Shown here piece by piece: positions 47,718 through 57,242 of a stretch of DNA of 64,000 nt. Each line of letters starts with the position of its first letter. The first letter of the stretch is position 1. A model generated the notes under the pieces. It saw nothing but the letters and a program-made list of their open reading frames with translations. It did not search any database and was not told where the DNA came from. The stretch is from Paenibacillus pini JCM 16418 (GTDB lineage: Bacteria > Bacillota > Bacilli > Paenibacillales > Paenibacillaceae), in the NCBI RefSeq assembly GCF_000576305.1, contig NZ_BAVZ01000004.1:186001-250000 (forward strand), read 5' to 3'. A program made the translations under genes and the position numbers.

Positions 47718-48113
47718 TTAGCCTTCAACTAATTTAAAGTACTTTATATCGCCCTCTTTTGTCTCAGCTATCAAAATATCACTTCGTTCTTTCACACTAA
47801 ATATCTTTGTGCCTACTGTTAATTTATTAGCTGTCCCATTTTCGAAATATTCACCATTACTTTTTTGCTGCGCAATTTCTGTGATTTGCTTGTCCTTTGT
47901 AAGATTCATTTCATCTACCCATGACACCCCTGCGCTATAAATAATATCACTGTACATAAAAATATTGGCCTCTGGATTCCCTTCCAGAACGTTTTCAGCA
48001 GTTGGATTTCCAATGAATTCCCCTTTTTCACCAGTTGATTCATTTGAGTTACACCCTGTTAGCATGATAAAGATCAAAATCATAACAAATAATTTCTTCA
48101 TTTTGCTCACCAT
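47718..48113 (-). CDS. Small secreted lipoprotein of unknown function
   Basis: 131 residues. Signal peptide with lipobox IMLTGCNSNES. The mature part is hydrophilic and contains no motif I recognise. The start is preceded by an exact 12-bp tandem duplication of GTGAGCAAAATG, which places two possible ATGs (48113 and 48101), each with a GGTGAG site. It follows a 60-residue membrane protein gene in the same direction, with the FGE-like gene downstream, so a three- or four-gene operon is likely. Confidence 0.7.
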   Translation of the reverse strand: MVSKMKKLFVMILIFIMLTGCNSNESTGEKGEFIGNPTAENVLEGNPEANIFMYSDIIYSAGVSWVDEMNLTKDKQITEIAQQKSNGEYFENGTANKLTVGTKIFSVKERSDILIAETKEGDIKYFKLVEG

Positions 48114-48132
48114 TTTGCTCACCCTTTTAAAC

Positions 48133-48315
48133 TTATTTCTCAGGTTTTCGATTAATGAAATAAATACATATGTAATAAATAATCCAAAATAATAATGGAA
48201 TGCCAATAATAAGGTAACGTTCATCATCAGGAAGAATAGAAACAGAGATGACTGAAATCACTCCGAATGGTATAAATAATCCAAAATACAATCTTTTATG
48301 AAGTGGATTAAACAT
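48133..48315 (-). CDS. Small two-helix membrane protein, 60 aa
   Basis: Begins MFNPLHKRLYFGLFIPFG after AGGAGGGG six bases upstream, a strong site that supports a real gene. Two hydrophobic segments (about residues 8-27 and 34-53) with a DDER turn and a basic end (RKPEK). No recognised family. It lies between a GNAT gene (10 bp upstream) and the lipoprotein gene, so it is probably part of that transcript. Confidence 0.65.
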   Translation of the reverse strand: MFNPLHKRLYFGLFIPFGVISVISVSILPDDERYLIIGIPLLFWIIYYICIYFINRKPEK

Positions 48316-48325
48316 TGAACCCCTC

Positions 48326-48778
48326 CTATATTTTCAAGCAATAAAGAATCTCGTCGTCTAACATCTTCCCCGTATTTATAAATCCAACCTCATCATATAA
48401 TTTTTTGGCAGAATGATTTTCAGGTTCAAACGAAATATATATTTCAGTGCATTCCTTAATCTTGCTCATCTCACGAACAACTAGATTTATAGCCTTACGG
48501 CCATATCCTTTACGCTGAAATTTATGGTCAATCATAATTCGGCATATTTCAAAGCACTGATCCTCCTTTGAAAATCCGTACATTGTAAAACCTACCATTG
48601 TATCGTCGCTATAAATTGCTTTTGTGATCCATCCTTTTTCGATCTTTGATTGCGCAATCGAAACTGCATTTGAAGCTACAAATTCCTCTTGAAGGTAATG
48701 TTTGTTATCCGTATCCGTTGTTAGAAAAATACATTGTATCCAGTTCGTTTCGTCTATGTCCTTTAAGCTAACTTCCAT
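48326..48778 (-). CDS. GNAT acetyltransferase, spermidine/diamine acetyltransferase-like (BltD/SpeG group)
   Basis: 150 residues. N-terminal MEVSLKDIDETNWIQCIFL is the typical opening of BltD-like enzymes. CoA motif A is RIMIDHKFQRKGYGRKAI, and motif B/C is NHSAKKLYDEVGFINTGK. Relatives acetylate spermidine or spermine or confer resistance to small amines. Monoamine versus polyamine specificity cannot be decided here. First gene of a likely operon with the two small genes downstream. Confidence 0.85.
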   Translation of the reverse strand: MEVSLKDIDETNWIQCIFLTTDTDNKHYLQEEFVASNAVSIAQSKIEKGWITKAIYSDDTMVGFTMYGFSKEDQCFEICRIMIDHKFQRKGYGRKAINLVVREMSKIKECTEIYISFEPENHSAKKLYDEVGFINTGKMLDDEILYCLKI

Positions 48779-48865
48779 AAAATTTTCCTTCTTTCTGTTT
48801 CTAAAAAATCTTTATTTTATTCCTTATTTTAACATAAACAAATGTATATTTAATTCCTAATAAAA

Positions 48866-48924
48866 AACACCCCCTAAGCATCATCAGTTTCCAATTTGGA
48901 TTCCAATATCTACTTAAGGGGTGT
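48866..48924 (-). terminator. Intrinsic terminator of the fucose operon
   Basis: On the minus strand, ACACCCCTTAAG, a long loop, CTTAGGGGGTGT, then TTTTTTA. The loop of about 34 bases is unusually large. Confidence 0.75.
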
Positions 48925-48950
48925 ACTATTTAAAATTAAACTTACCTAAC

Positions 48951-49619
48951 TCATTGCAATTTCTGCAGTAGTTTCACTCGATATGCTTCACTCTCAAGCG
49001 ATTGAATCTCTTTATATTCTTCGTCAGTTAACACTTTAGGTGTGCCGACGGCTTTGGCAGCTAAATAAATTTTTGCGCTTTCCTCTACAACTTCGGTACG
49101 GTAATAAGCTTCACGCAGGTTTTTGCCTGTCGTCACGAGACCATGGTTTTCGAGCAAAATGGAATTGAATTTATCTGCTTTCGCAGCGACAGCATCTGCC
49201 AATAAATCAGTTGTTGGTAGCACGTAAGGAACGAACGTAACTTCACCCACCAGCGCAGCTTGGTCAGGGAATAGCATCGGAAGCTCTTTACTCACGAGTG
49301 TCAGAGCAATACAGTATGCAGGATGCGTGTGAACGATAGCTTGCATGTCTGGATTCACACGGTATGCATACAAGTGCATCAGTACTTCGGAAGAAGGACG
49401 AACTTCTTGATCCAACACTTTACCCGATTCAATTTCCACCCGAATCCATTGATGCGGTTCAATATCCTCAAGGGCGAATCCGCTTGGTGAGAGCAGCATG
49501 ATATCATCAGCGCGAGCACTGATGTTGCCACCAGGTCCAACAACAAGCCCTTTTGCTACGATTTTGCGTGCGTATAATGATAGTTCTTCTCTAGTTTTTT
49601 GTTCCAATGATTGTGTCAT
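48951..49619 (-). CDS. fucA: Class II aldolase, L-fuculose-phosphate aldolase type
   Basis: 222 residues from ATG 49619, with GGAG upstream. Zinc ligands and the active site are in AIVHTHPAYCIALTLV and LLENHGLVTTG, and the N-terminus has GLVVGPGGNISARADD. The distal gene of the fuc operon. It would cleave L-fuculose-1-phosphate to dihydroxyacetone phosphate and L-lactaldehyde. Aldolases of this family also accept rhamnulose-1-phosphate; the isomerase upstream decides for fucose. Confidence 0.88.
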   Translation of the reverse strand: MTQSLEQKTREELSLYARKIVAKGLVVGPGGNISARADDIMLLSPSGFALEDIEPHQWIRVEIESGKVLDQEVRPSSEVLMHLYAYRVNPDMQAIVHTHPAYCIALTLVSKELPMLFPDQAALVGEVTFVPYVLPTTDLLADAVAAKADKFNSILLENHGLVTTGKNLREAYYRTEVVEESAKIYLAAKAVGTPKVLTDEEYKEIQSLESEAYRVKLLQKLQ

Positions 49620-49645
49620 ATGGATCTCCACTCCCTAAATTTAAA

Positions 49646-51139
49646 TTAAGAAAGATGAACGAAGAGCTTCAAATAACGCTCATAACGCTCTTCCCACATC
49701 GCTGTATCTTCTGGATGGTAGATTTCTGGCGGGAAGGATTGCTTCACAATTCCACGAATCTCGCTTAAATCCTTCACTTCACCATGCGCTTTAGCCTGCA
49801 TCATCATATTTCCGATAGCAGTAGCTTCTACAGGTCCTGCAATAACAGGTTTGCCTGTCACACTAGCGGTCAATTGACAGAGCAGTCGATTCTGTATTCC
49901 ACCGCCTACCATATAAATATGCTCAAGACGTTTCCCAGAAAGCTTCTCCATCTCCGTGAGTGTCTGCTTGTACTTGAATGCTAGACTCTCGACGATACAT
50001 CGGACGATTTCAGCGCGCGATTCAGGGACAATTTGCCCCGATGCTCTGCAATATTCTTGAATACGTTTCGGCATTCCTCCTGGAGGTAAGAAGACTACGT
50101 CATCAGCATCAATGTAACTACCATTCTGAGGCGCAGATAGCGCCATTTGAGTAAGCTCATCATAATTCAATGTAGTTCCTTCAAGCGCCCATGCCCGTCG
50201 GCATTCCTGAAGTAGCCACAGTCCCATAATGTTCTTCAGAAGACGAATCTTATGCTCTGCTCCACCTTCGTTGCTGAATAAGCTTTGCCGGCTGTCTACA
50301 GATAAAATGGGCTCATCTAGCTCCATTCCCATGATCGACCATGTACCTGAACTTATAAAAGCATAATGAGATACATCTGTAGGAACCGATACTAGGGCAG
50401 ATGCCGTATCATGTCCGCATGCTGCTACAATGGGTATCGCTCCCACATGAAGCTCATCGCCAATGGCCTTACGGAGGCTTCCCAGCTTTGTACCAGGAGC
50501 AACAATATCGCTAAATAAGGTGCTAGGAATATTTAATGTATCCATGATTTCAATATTCCAGTTCCTATTTATGGGATTTAACAGACCACTTGTACTTGCG
50601 ATCGTATATTCATTAGCCATTACACCCGAAAGATAATAATGGAATAAATCCGGCATAAATAACATTTTGAGCTGATCAGTATGTTGAAAACTGCGAATTC
50701 GATCTTCGGTATATAGTTGAAAAATCGTATTGATTTGTGAAGACTGGATGCCAGTTTGCTTATAAAGCTCATCCTCAGATATCAGACCAAAAACCTCGTT
50801 CATCGTAGAATCCGTACGTGAATCCCGGTAATGATAGGGGTTGCCAACTAAACGTCCTTTCCGATCAACCAGACCGTAATCGACGCCCCATGTATCTACG
50901 GCAATTGAAGCGGGGGAAACGCCTGACCTCAGTTTAGACAGGTGAATTCCCGTCTTCAGTTCATGGAATAATCTGAGAAAATCCCAATGAAGATTTCCAC
51001 CAAGCTGCACAGGTTCATTAGCAAAACGGTGCACTTCCTGAATCGTCAGCTTCTCTCCATTAAACGATCCTAACATCGCACGGCCGCTGCTAGCGCCGAA
51101 ATCAACCGCCAGCATGTTTAAAGCTTCTGTTGTATTCAC
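49646..51139 (-). CDS. fucK: FGGY-family L-fuculokinase/rhamnulokinase
   Basis: 497 residues from GTG 51139, with GAGGTGA upstream. FGGY landmarks: MLAVDFGASSGRAMLGSF (ATP/sugar N-terminus), ASIAVDTWGVDYGLVD, ISSGTWSIMGMELDEP, and a C-terminal GGGIQNRLLCQLTASVTGKPV with GPVEATAIGN. By sequence it looks more like the rhamnulokinase (RhaB) branch, but its place between fucI and fucA implies phosphorylation of L-fuculose. Substrate flexibility is known in this family. Confidence 0.88.
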   Translation of the reverse strand: MNTTEALNMLAVDFGASSGRAMLGSFNGEKLTIQEVHRFANEPVQLGGNLHWDFLRLFHELKTGIHLSKLRSGVSPASIAVDTWGVDYGLVDRKGRLVGNPYHYRDSRTDSTMNEVFGLISEDELYKQTGIQSSQINTIFQLYTEDRIRSFQHTDQLKMLFMPDLFHYYLSGVMANEYTIASTSGLLNPINRNWNIEIMDTLNIPSTLFSDIVAPGTKLGSLRKAIGDELHVGAIPIVAACGHDTASALVSVPTDVSHYAFISSGTWSIMGMELDEPILSVDSRQSLFSNEGGAEHKIRLLKNIMGLWLLQECRRAWALEGTTLNYDELTQMALSAPQNGSYIDADDVVFLPPGGMPKRIQEYCRASGQIVPESRAEIVRCIVESLAFKYKQTLTEMEKLSGKRLEHIYMVGGGIQNRLLCQLTASVTGKPVIAGPVEATAIGNMMMQAKAHGEVKDLSEIRGIVKQSFPPEIYHPEDTAMWEERYERYLKLFVHLS

Positions 51140-51164
51140 CGTATCACCTCATCTACTCTGGATG

Positions 51165-52954
51165 TTACTTGTACAGTGGGCCAAAGGTTTGGCAAGCACG
51201 GTAATCGGCACTTTCTGGTTCAGCCGTTCCGAAAGATCCCCATGCTCTTGGACGGAAAATCTCTTCTTCTTTTACATTGTGCATACTAACTGGAATGCGA
51301 AGAATCGAAGCCAGTGTAATCAAATCGGCGCCGATGTGTCCGTAACAGATGGCACCATGTTCGCTCCCCAGTTATCCATAACAGAATACACATCTTTGAA
51401 TGCACCCTTACCTGTTAGAACTGGAGCAAACCAGGTTGTAGGCCAAGTGGAGTCTGTACGCTGATCGAGCGTATCATGCACATCCTTTGGTAATTCCACA
51501 GTGTAGCCTTCTGCGATTTGCAAGACTGGACCAAGACCCTTAACTAAGTTCAATCTGGACATGGTTACTGGCATACCACCACGCGTCAGGAAGCAAGATG
51601 AGAATCCCCCTCCACGGAAATACTCCACGGCTGCCGGTCTCCAAGATACGGCCTTCAAACAGTTATCTGCATCCTCAGGTGTAATCTCCCAGAAAGGCTT
51701 CATCACTGGCTGACCATCCTGCATCTGCTCACCTGTTCCATCCAAGGTGGCAGAGCCCGAATTGATCAAATGCAATAGACCATGCTCAGCAACGCCACTT
51801 AGCTCATGTCCTGTCACACGTTTCACAGCATCCGGACTCCAGTATGTACGAACGTCTGCGAAAATTTGCGCTGTATTCGTAAGTAGATTCCCGAACAACA
51901 TTGTCACACCATTCAAGCTGTCATTCTCCGTTGCTACCTGATAAGGAGCGCGTATACCATTCCAATCGAAGGATGAATTTAGCATTGCTTCCAAGAAGTC
52001 ACCATTCGGAAAGTGATCCGTCCATTGACGTTGCCCTTGGAAACCGGAAACGATCGCATTGTGTCCCATCGCTTCTTCACCAAATCCAAGCTCTCCGAGA
52101 CGCGGATTGCCAACCATGAGATCACGAACAATTTGCGTCATTTTGACTACCGTCTCCCAATCTTTATCTTTCTGCTCTCTTGAAGTCTGCAACGATTCAG
52201 CGTTATTGTCTGAACCTTCCTTACAGTTCTCTTTCACCCAAGCCATTGCAAGCTTAAATTCTTCCGGATCATAAATTTCCTCTTCAATTCGACGGGTAAG
52301 TTCGGACATATCGACGTATTCATTACGCATGCCAAGATATTCTTGGAAGAAATCTGGATCAATCATCGAACCCGCGATACCCATGGAAACGGAACCAATC
52401 GATAGATAAGACTTGCCTTTCATAAGTGCAGCAGCCATTCCCGCTTTAGCGAAACGAAGCAGCTTCTCCTGTACATCCTGAGGTATGGATGGATCATTCA
52501 TATCCTGTACATCATGACCATAGATTCCGAAAGCTGGTAGACCTTTCTGAGCATGGGCAGACAATACAGCTGCAAGATATACTGCACCGGGTCTTTCCGT
52601 ACCATTGAAACCCCAGATGGCTTTAGGCAGCGAAGCATCCATATCCATCGTTTCGCTACCATAACACCAGCAAGGAGTAACCGTTATCGATACACCCACC
52701 CCAGCTTTGGCGAACTTATCAGCCGCTGAAGCGGCTTCAGCAACACCACCAATGCAAGTATCCGCAATAACACATTCTACAGCTTGCCCGTTCGGGTAAC
52801 GAAGCTCGTTACTTAAGAAGTTTGCAACCGCTTTCGCAAGACTCATGGTTACATCCTCAAGCGACTCTCTGACACCCTTTCTTCTACCATCAATCGTTGG
52901 GCGAATTCCGATCTTGGGAAAATCCTGATTACATCTTATATCCTGATTCGTCAT
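51165..52954 (-). CDS. fucI: L-fucose isomerase, one frame break near 51353
   Basis: 596 residues when one base is restored, close to the E. coli length of about 591. The N-terminus [20 protein letters not shown] is characteristic. Metal ligands lie near [26 protein letters not shown] and [22 protein letters not shown]. The frame breaks after DNWGAN; adding one base gives [20 protein letters not shown] and the conserved C-terminus [13 protein letters not shown], ending at 51165. It converts L-fucose to L-fuculose. First gene of the operon, with a LacI-type operator just upstream. Confidence 0.9.
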
Positions 52955-52980
52955 ATGGTTTTATCCTCCTTAAATTTAAA

Positions 52981-53000
52981 TAGGGTTACCGATAACCCTA
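52981..53000. promoter_or_regulatory. LacI/GalR-type operator upstream of fucI
   Basis: TAGGGTTACCGATAACCCTA is a near-perfect 20-bp palindrome with a central CG, starting 27 bp upstream of the fucI start. Its core GTTACCGATAAC matches the core at 53131-53142. Confidence 0.85.
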
Positions 53001-53130
53001 TTAACGAAAAAAAACATGTTTACATTCCATTTTCAAATAATAAACGATAACATCGCATTCTAATTATTCGCAAGTATAGAAGTAACATGGATGCTTAATA
53101 AATCTCAAAGTCAAGTATAGTTAGCAGTAG

Positions 53131-53142
53131 GTTATCGATAAC
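53131..53142. promoter_or_regulatory. Second LacI/GalR-type operator, upstream of the lacI-type gene
   Basis: GTTATCGATAAC is a perfect 12-bp palindrome, flanked by AG on the left and TTT on the right. Together with the site at 52981-53000 it forms a pair 140 bp apart around the divergent promoters, suitable for looping or dual control. Confidence 0.85.
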
Positions 53143-53240
53143 TTTAAAATAACAATCGTTTGGGTTGCTGTCAATCCATTTTTTCTTTAATATTGATTTA
53201 TAAAGCTAAATGGAGCATTTTAGATGAAAAGAGGTTAGAA

Positions 53241-54260
53241 GTGGTTACAATATATGATATAGCTCAACATGCTAATGTATCGGCAATGACAGTATCCAAG
53301 GTCATTAACAATACAGGCAGAATAAGCGAGCAAACGCGCAAAAGGGTTAAAAAAGTGATGGAAGAGCTCAACTATATTCCTAACTCCAATGCTCGCAGTC
53401 TTGTTTTACAGCAAACAAAGATACTCTCATTGCTCATAACAGATATTACTAACCCTTTCTATACAAGCCTCGCAAGAGGTGCAGAAGATACAGCCAAACG
53501 GCTAGGGTACCGTCTTCTTTTTGGAAACAGTGATGAAGACTATCTGAAGGAACAAGACTATGTAGATATGGTTCTCTCTACAAGAGTAGATGGTGTACTT
53601 TTTGCCCCGGCGGGTGATCAATCCTTGAAAAATCTGGAGAAGCTTATGGCTCACAAAATACCATTTGTTATTCTTGACCGGGCCGTTCCTGGTATTGAAT
53701 CCGATATCGTTGCGGGTGACAGTAAAGAAGGCGCTCGGAAATTAGTCGATTATTTGATTGAGCTTGGTCATAGCCGTATTGCCCTTGTAAATGGATCTTT
53801 AGAAGTTTCAACTGCAAGACTGCGCTATCAAGGTTATGCTGAATCGCTAAAGCTGCAAGGGATTGAACTGGATCATGAGTTAATTATTCAGAAAAGCTAT
53901 CGCGACTATAAGGATGGGGAATATTTGAATCAGCTATTGTCTAACCCCTCCCCACCTACGGCTATTTTTGCAGCAAATAACTTCCTTGCAGTCGGAGTCA
54001 TCCGTGCGCTCCGTGAGCGTGGAATACGTGTGCCTGAAGACATGTCAGTCGTATGTTTTGATGATCTAGATTTGTCTTCGGCTCTTGATCCCTTTCTCAC
54101 CGTCGCTTCACAACCCGCCTATTTATTCGGGGCGATGGGGATGCAGCTTCTCGTAGAGCGCATCCAAGGCAATTCGACACCAGACATACGCAAAATTATT
54201 TTACCATCAGACCTTATTATCAGGTCATCCGCTCAAGCATTAACCTCAGAATATGTGTAG
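53241..54260 (+). CDS. LacI-family repressor of the fucose operon
   Basis: 339 residues from GTG 53241, with GAGGTTAG upstream; the open frame further 5' lacks a ribosome site. The LacI helix-turn-helix and hinge are [28 protein letters not shown], visible as [18 protein letters not shown] and followed by [14 protein letters not shown] (hinge helix). A periplasmic-binding-protein-like sugar domain follows ([19 protein letters not shown] to [12 protein letters not shown]). It lies divergent from fucI with two matching operators in between, so it most likely represses fucIKA and itself and is relieved by fucose or fuculose phosphate. Confidence 0.92.
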   Translation: MVTIYDIAQHANVSAMTVSKVINNTGRISEQTRKRVKKVMEELNYIPNSNARSLVLQQTKILSLLITDITNPFYTSLARGAEDTAKRLGYRLLFGNSDEDYLKEQDYVDMVLSTRVDGVLFAPAGDQSLKNLEKLMAHKIPFVILDRAVPGIESDIVAGDSKEGARKLVDYLIELGHSRIALVNGSLEVSTARLRYQGYAESLKLQGIELDHELIIQKSYRDYKDGEYLNQLLSNPSPPTAIFAANNFLAVGVIRALRERGIRVPEDMSVVCFDDLDLSSALDPFLTVASQPAYLFGAMGMQLLVERIQGNSTPDIRKIILPSDLIIRSSAQALTSEYV

Positions 54261-54292
54261 TTAATGGAATATTAAATGTAGAAGGTGAGATT

Positions 54293-55651
54293 ATTCTTCG
54301 AAACAAATGGCTAAAACAATGGATTACACCTGCTAAAATTTTAGTATTCGGTTTCCTGTTTATTATTGCAATTGGTACTCTTCTATTGTATCTGCCTATT
54401 GCATCTTCAACGGGTAAATCCATTTCATTTCTTAATGCTCTCTTTACCGCCACTTCAGCAACTTGCGTAACTGGACTCGTTGTATTGGATACCGGAACAG
54501 ATTTCTCCCACTTTGGTCAAATCGTAATGATTATGCTCGTACAGGTTGGTGGGATTGGTTTTATGACAATGGCTACACTGATCGCACTCGTATTAAATAA
54601 GAAAATCTCACTCCGAGAGCGTCTTATATTACAGGAGGCTCTGAATCACGGTTCAATGGACGGTGTCGTTCGCCTTGTCAAGAAGGTTATCTTATATTCA
54701 CTCATGATTGAAGTTGTAGGAGCAATACTGATCACACTGCGTTTCTCACGAGAAATGCCTTGGGGACAAGCCTCCTACTTTGGTATTTTTCACAGCATCT
54801 CGATGTTTAACAATGCCGGTTTTGATTTGTACGGTATGATTAAGGGTCCGTTTAGTGGATTAAGTTCCTATGTAAATGATCCTTTCATGAACATCGTACT
54901 GATGGGTCTAATTTTTCTAGGCGGGATTGGTTTTGTTGTTCTATCAGATGTCATTGAATTCCCTACAAAACGTCGATTTTCATTACATAGTAAAGTGGTT
55001 TTATCTGCTACTCTCATGTTAGTTGTCGTCGGAACGTTAGTTATCTTTGCAATGGAATACAATAATCCACAAACGCTTAAGCCACTGAGTCCTACAGGTA
55101 AAGTGTGGGCTTCGTTATTTCAATCCATCACAACTCGTTCGGGTGGCGTGAATACGGTTGATATTGGGGCATTGCAACAATCAACTCAGTTCTTCATGAT
55201 TATTCTAATGTTCATTGGAGCAGCACCTGGCTCAACTGGTGGCGGTATTAAAATCACAACTTTCGTCCTACTCGTCGGGGCAGTCTATGCAATGATTAGA
55301 GGAAAAGAAGATGTAATATTGTTCCGCAAACGTATTGCCAAGAAAGTGGTATATAAAGCTGTCACACTAACGATGCTCTCTTTAGTTCTCATTGTGATCT
55401 TCTCTATGTTGTTATCGCTGACGGAGCATAAAGATTTCTTAACAATCTTGTTTGAATCAACATCAGCGTTCGGTACGACAGGCATATCCATGGGTTTAAC
55501 GACTGAACTTTCTCCCTTAGGTAAGGTTTGGATTATATGTCTCATGTTCTTAGGTCGAATGGGTCCCTTAACTCTTGCCTACGCTCTTTCAAAGACTGAA
55601 ATTGAGAAAGAACTATTTAGTTATCCAGAAGGTAAAATCATTATTGGTTAA
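54293..55651 (+). CDS. ktrB: KtrB-type potassium uptake channel subunit
   Basis: About 452 residues. The four selectivity-filter loops of the Trk/Ktr/HKT superfamily are seen as ATSATCVTGLVVLDTG, SMFNNAGFDLYG, QSITTRSGGVNTVD and STSAFGTTGISMGL, between eight membrane helices. It imports K+ with Na+ and works with a KtrA regulatory subunit, which is not in this window. The N-terminal LRNKWLKQWITPAKI reaches upstream of any ATG, GTG or TTG in frame. AAGGTGAG sits just before an ATT at 54293 (or 54290), so either an ATT start or a missing base is needed. Starting at the TTG of 54386 would delete the first helix. Confidence 0.88.
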   Translation: MLRNKWLKQWITPAKILVFGFLFIIAIGTLLLYLPIASSTGKSISFLNALFTATSATCVTGLVVLDTGTDFSHFGQIVMIMLVQVGGIGFMTMATLIALVLNKKISLRERLILQEALNHGSMDGVVRLVKKVILYSLMIEVVGAILITLRFSREMPWGQASYFGIFHSISMFNNAGFDLYGMIKGPFSGLSSYVNDPFMNIVLMGLIFLGGIGFVVLSDVIEFPTKRRFSLHSKVVLSATLMLVVVGTLVIFAMEYNNPQTLKPLSPTGKVWASLFQSITTRSGGVNTVDIGALQQSTQFFMIILMFIGAAPGSTGGGIKITTFVLLVGAVYAMIRGKEDVILFRKRIAKKVVYKAVTLTMLSLVLIVIFSMLLSLTEHKDFLTILFESTSAFGTTGISMGLTTELSPLGKVWIICLMFLGRMGPLTLAYALSKTEIEKELFSYPEGKIIIG

Positions 55652-55663
55652 GGATCACAATAA

Positions 55664-55703
55664 AAAAAAGCCCACTTGGATGGTTGTCCAAGTGGGCTTA
55701 CTT
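55664..55703. terminator. Bidirectional terminator between ktrB and the PTS genes
   Basis: AAGCCCACTTGGA, short loop, TCCAAGTGGGCTT: a 13-bp perfect stem, with AAAAAAAA on the left. It separates convergent genes. Confidence 0.92.
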
Positions 55704-55732
55704 TATTTTCCTACACCATAAAGATTTACATC

Positions 55733-57202
55733 TTACATAATTGTTTTGATTTCATCCTTCAGAATTTCAGACTGTGGACCAAATACGATTTGAACCGCAC
55801 CTTTTCCAAGTCTCATGACTCCAGATGCACCCAGTTGTTTCAGAGCTTGGTCATTCACAACTTTGTCATCTTTAACAACTAAACGAAGTCTTGTGATACA
55901 AGCATCGATACTTTCAATGTTGTCAGATCCACCAATGTTAGCTAGAACTTTAGCAGCTTTGCTGTCATTAGCCGAATAGCCAGCATTTGCGTTCCCTGGT
56001 TCAGTAACGACTTCACCTTCGGTTTCAACATCGTCTTCACGACCTGGCGTTTTCATGTTGAACTTAACGATGACGAATCGGAACAAAGCGTAGTAAACGA
56101 CTGCAAAGATTAATCCAACAGGGATTAAGAGAAGCGGCTTAGTAGAAATTTTGAAACCTAACAAGTAATCGATTAAACCTGCCGAGAAACCAAATCCTAG
56201 TTTAATACCTAAAGCGTACATGATATAACCGGATACCCCAGCCAGAATGGCATGAATACCATACAATACTGGAGCAACAAACATGAATGCGAATTCAAGT
56301 GGTTCCGTAATACCGGTTAAGAATGAAGCGACTCCAGCACTGATGAAGATGGAAGCCACTACTTTGCGTTTCTCTTTCTTAGCGGTGTGAATAATTGCGA
56401 GTGCAGCAGCAGGAAGTGCAAACATCATCACTGGGAAGAATCCACTCATAAACATACCTGCAGATTTGTCACCTTGGAAGAAGCGGTTCAAGTCTCCGTG
56501 GATAACTTGTCCAGCCGCATTCGTAAAGTCTCCAATTTGGAACCACACGATGGAGTTAAGAATGTGATGAAGACCAAATGGAAGCAACAGACGGTTAGCA
56601 ATCATATAGACGGCAGCACCAAAGCCTCCGAGCCCAACAATCCAGTTACCAAATGTGTCTAGAACGTCTTGTACTGGACCCCAAATTAGACCAAGAATAA
56701 TACCGACGACAACCATCGTAACGGACGTAATGATAGGTACAAAACGTTTACCTGCAAAGAAACCAAGCCAATCCGGAAGTTTGATTTTGTGGAATCGATT
56801 GTAGAGATAAGCGGCAATCAAACCAACAATAATACCCCCAAGCACACCCATATCGAGCTTAACATCTTTACCCATGATGGTCGTAAAGGTAGTTGGCACC
56901 ACAACGAGTACTTTACTAAGAATAAGGTAACCGATTACAGCGGATAATGCGGCAACCGCATCACCCGTGAGACCAATCGCTACCCCAACGGCAAAAATCA
57001 TCGGCAGATTATCAAAAATGGTCGTTCCGCCTGCGTTAAGAAAAGGTGCGATGTAGTGGTTCAGGAACCAACCAACTTGATTGCCCAAATGGAAATCTTT
57101 AATGTAATCAATTTGGCCAAAACGCATCAAGATGGATGCAGCAGGCAGTGTTGCGACGGGAAGCATTAATGACTTCCCGATCTTCTGAAGAAAAGCTAAC
57201 AT
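55733..57202 (-). CDS. nagE: PTS EIICB component, N-acetylglucosamine type
   Basis: 489 residues. EIIC: about ten helices beginning MLAFLQKIGKSLMLPVATLPA, with FGLHHILNSIVW and the conserved GITEPLEFAFMFVAP (the GITEP sugar-binding loop). The region GFGFSAGLIDYLLGFKISTKPLLLIP is typical of the GlcNAc branch rather than glucose. EIIB follows at the C-terminus, with the phosphorylated Cys in IDACITRLRL. It takes up and phosphorylates the sugar using phosphate from the EIIA protein encoded just upstream. The symbol is by family; specificity is inferred from sequence type. Confidence 0.88.
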   Translation of the reverse strand: MLAFLQKIGKSLMLPVATLPAASILMRFGQIDYIKDFHLGNQVGWFLNHYIAPFLNAGGTTIFDNLPMIFAVGVAIGLTGDAVAALSAVIGYLILSKVLVVVPTTFTTIMGKDVKLDMGVLGGIIVGLIAAYLYNRFHKIKLPDWLGFFAGKRFVPIITSVTMVVVGIILGLIWGPVQDVLDTFGNWIVGLGGFGAAVYMIANRLLLPFGLHHILNSIVWFQIGDFTNAAGQVIHGDLNRFFQGDKSAGMFMSGFFPVMMFALPAAALAIIHTAKKEKRKVVASIFISAGVASFLTGITEPLEFAFMFVAPVLYGIHAILAGVSGYIMYALGIKLGFGFSAGLIDYLLGFKISTKPLLLIPVGLIFAVVYYALFRFVIVKFNMKTPGREDDVETEGEVVTEPGNANAGYSANDSKAAKVLANIGGSDNIESIDACITRLRLVVKDDKVVNDQALKQLGASGVMRLGKGAVQIVFGPQSEILKDEIKTIM

Positions 57203-57242
57203 AGTTGTTCATCCCCTTTAAAATATAATGTTCAAGCTTCAA

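Noticed and set aside
54386..55651. TTG at 54386 as the ktrB start
   Set aside because: It would remove most of the first membrane helix and has no ribosome site.
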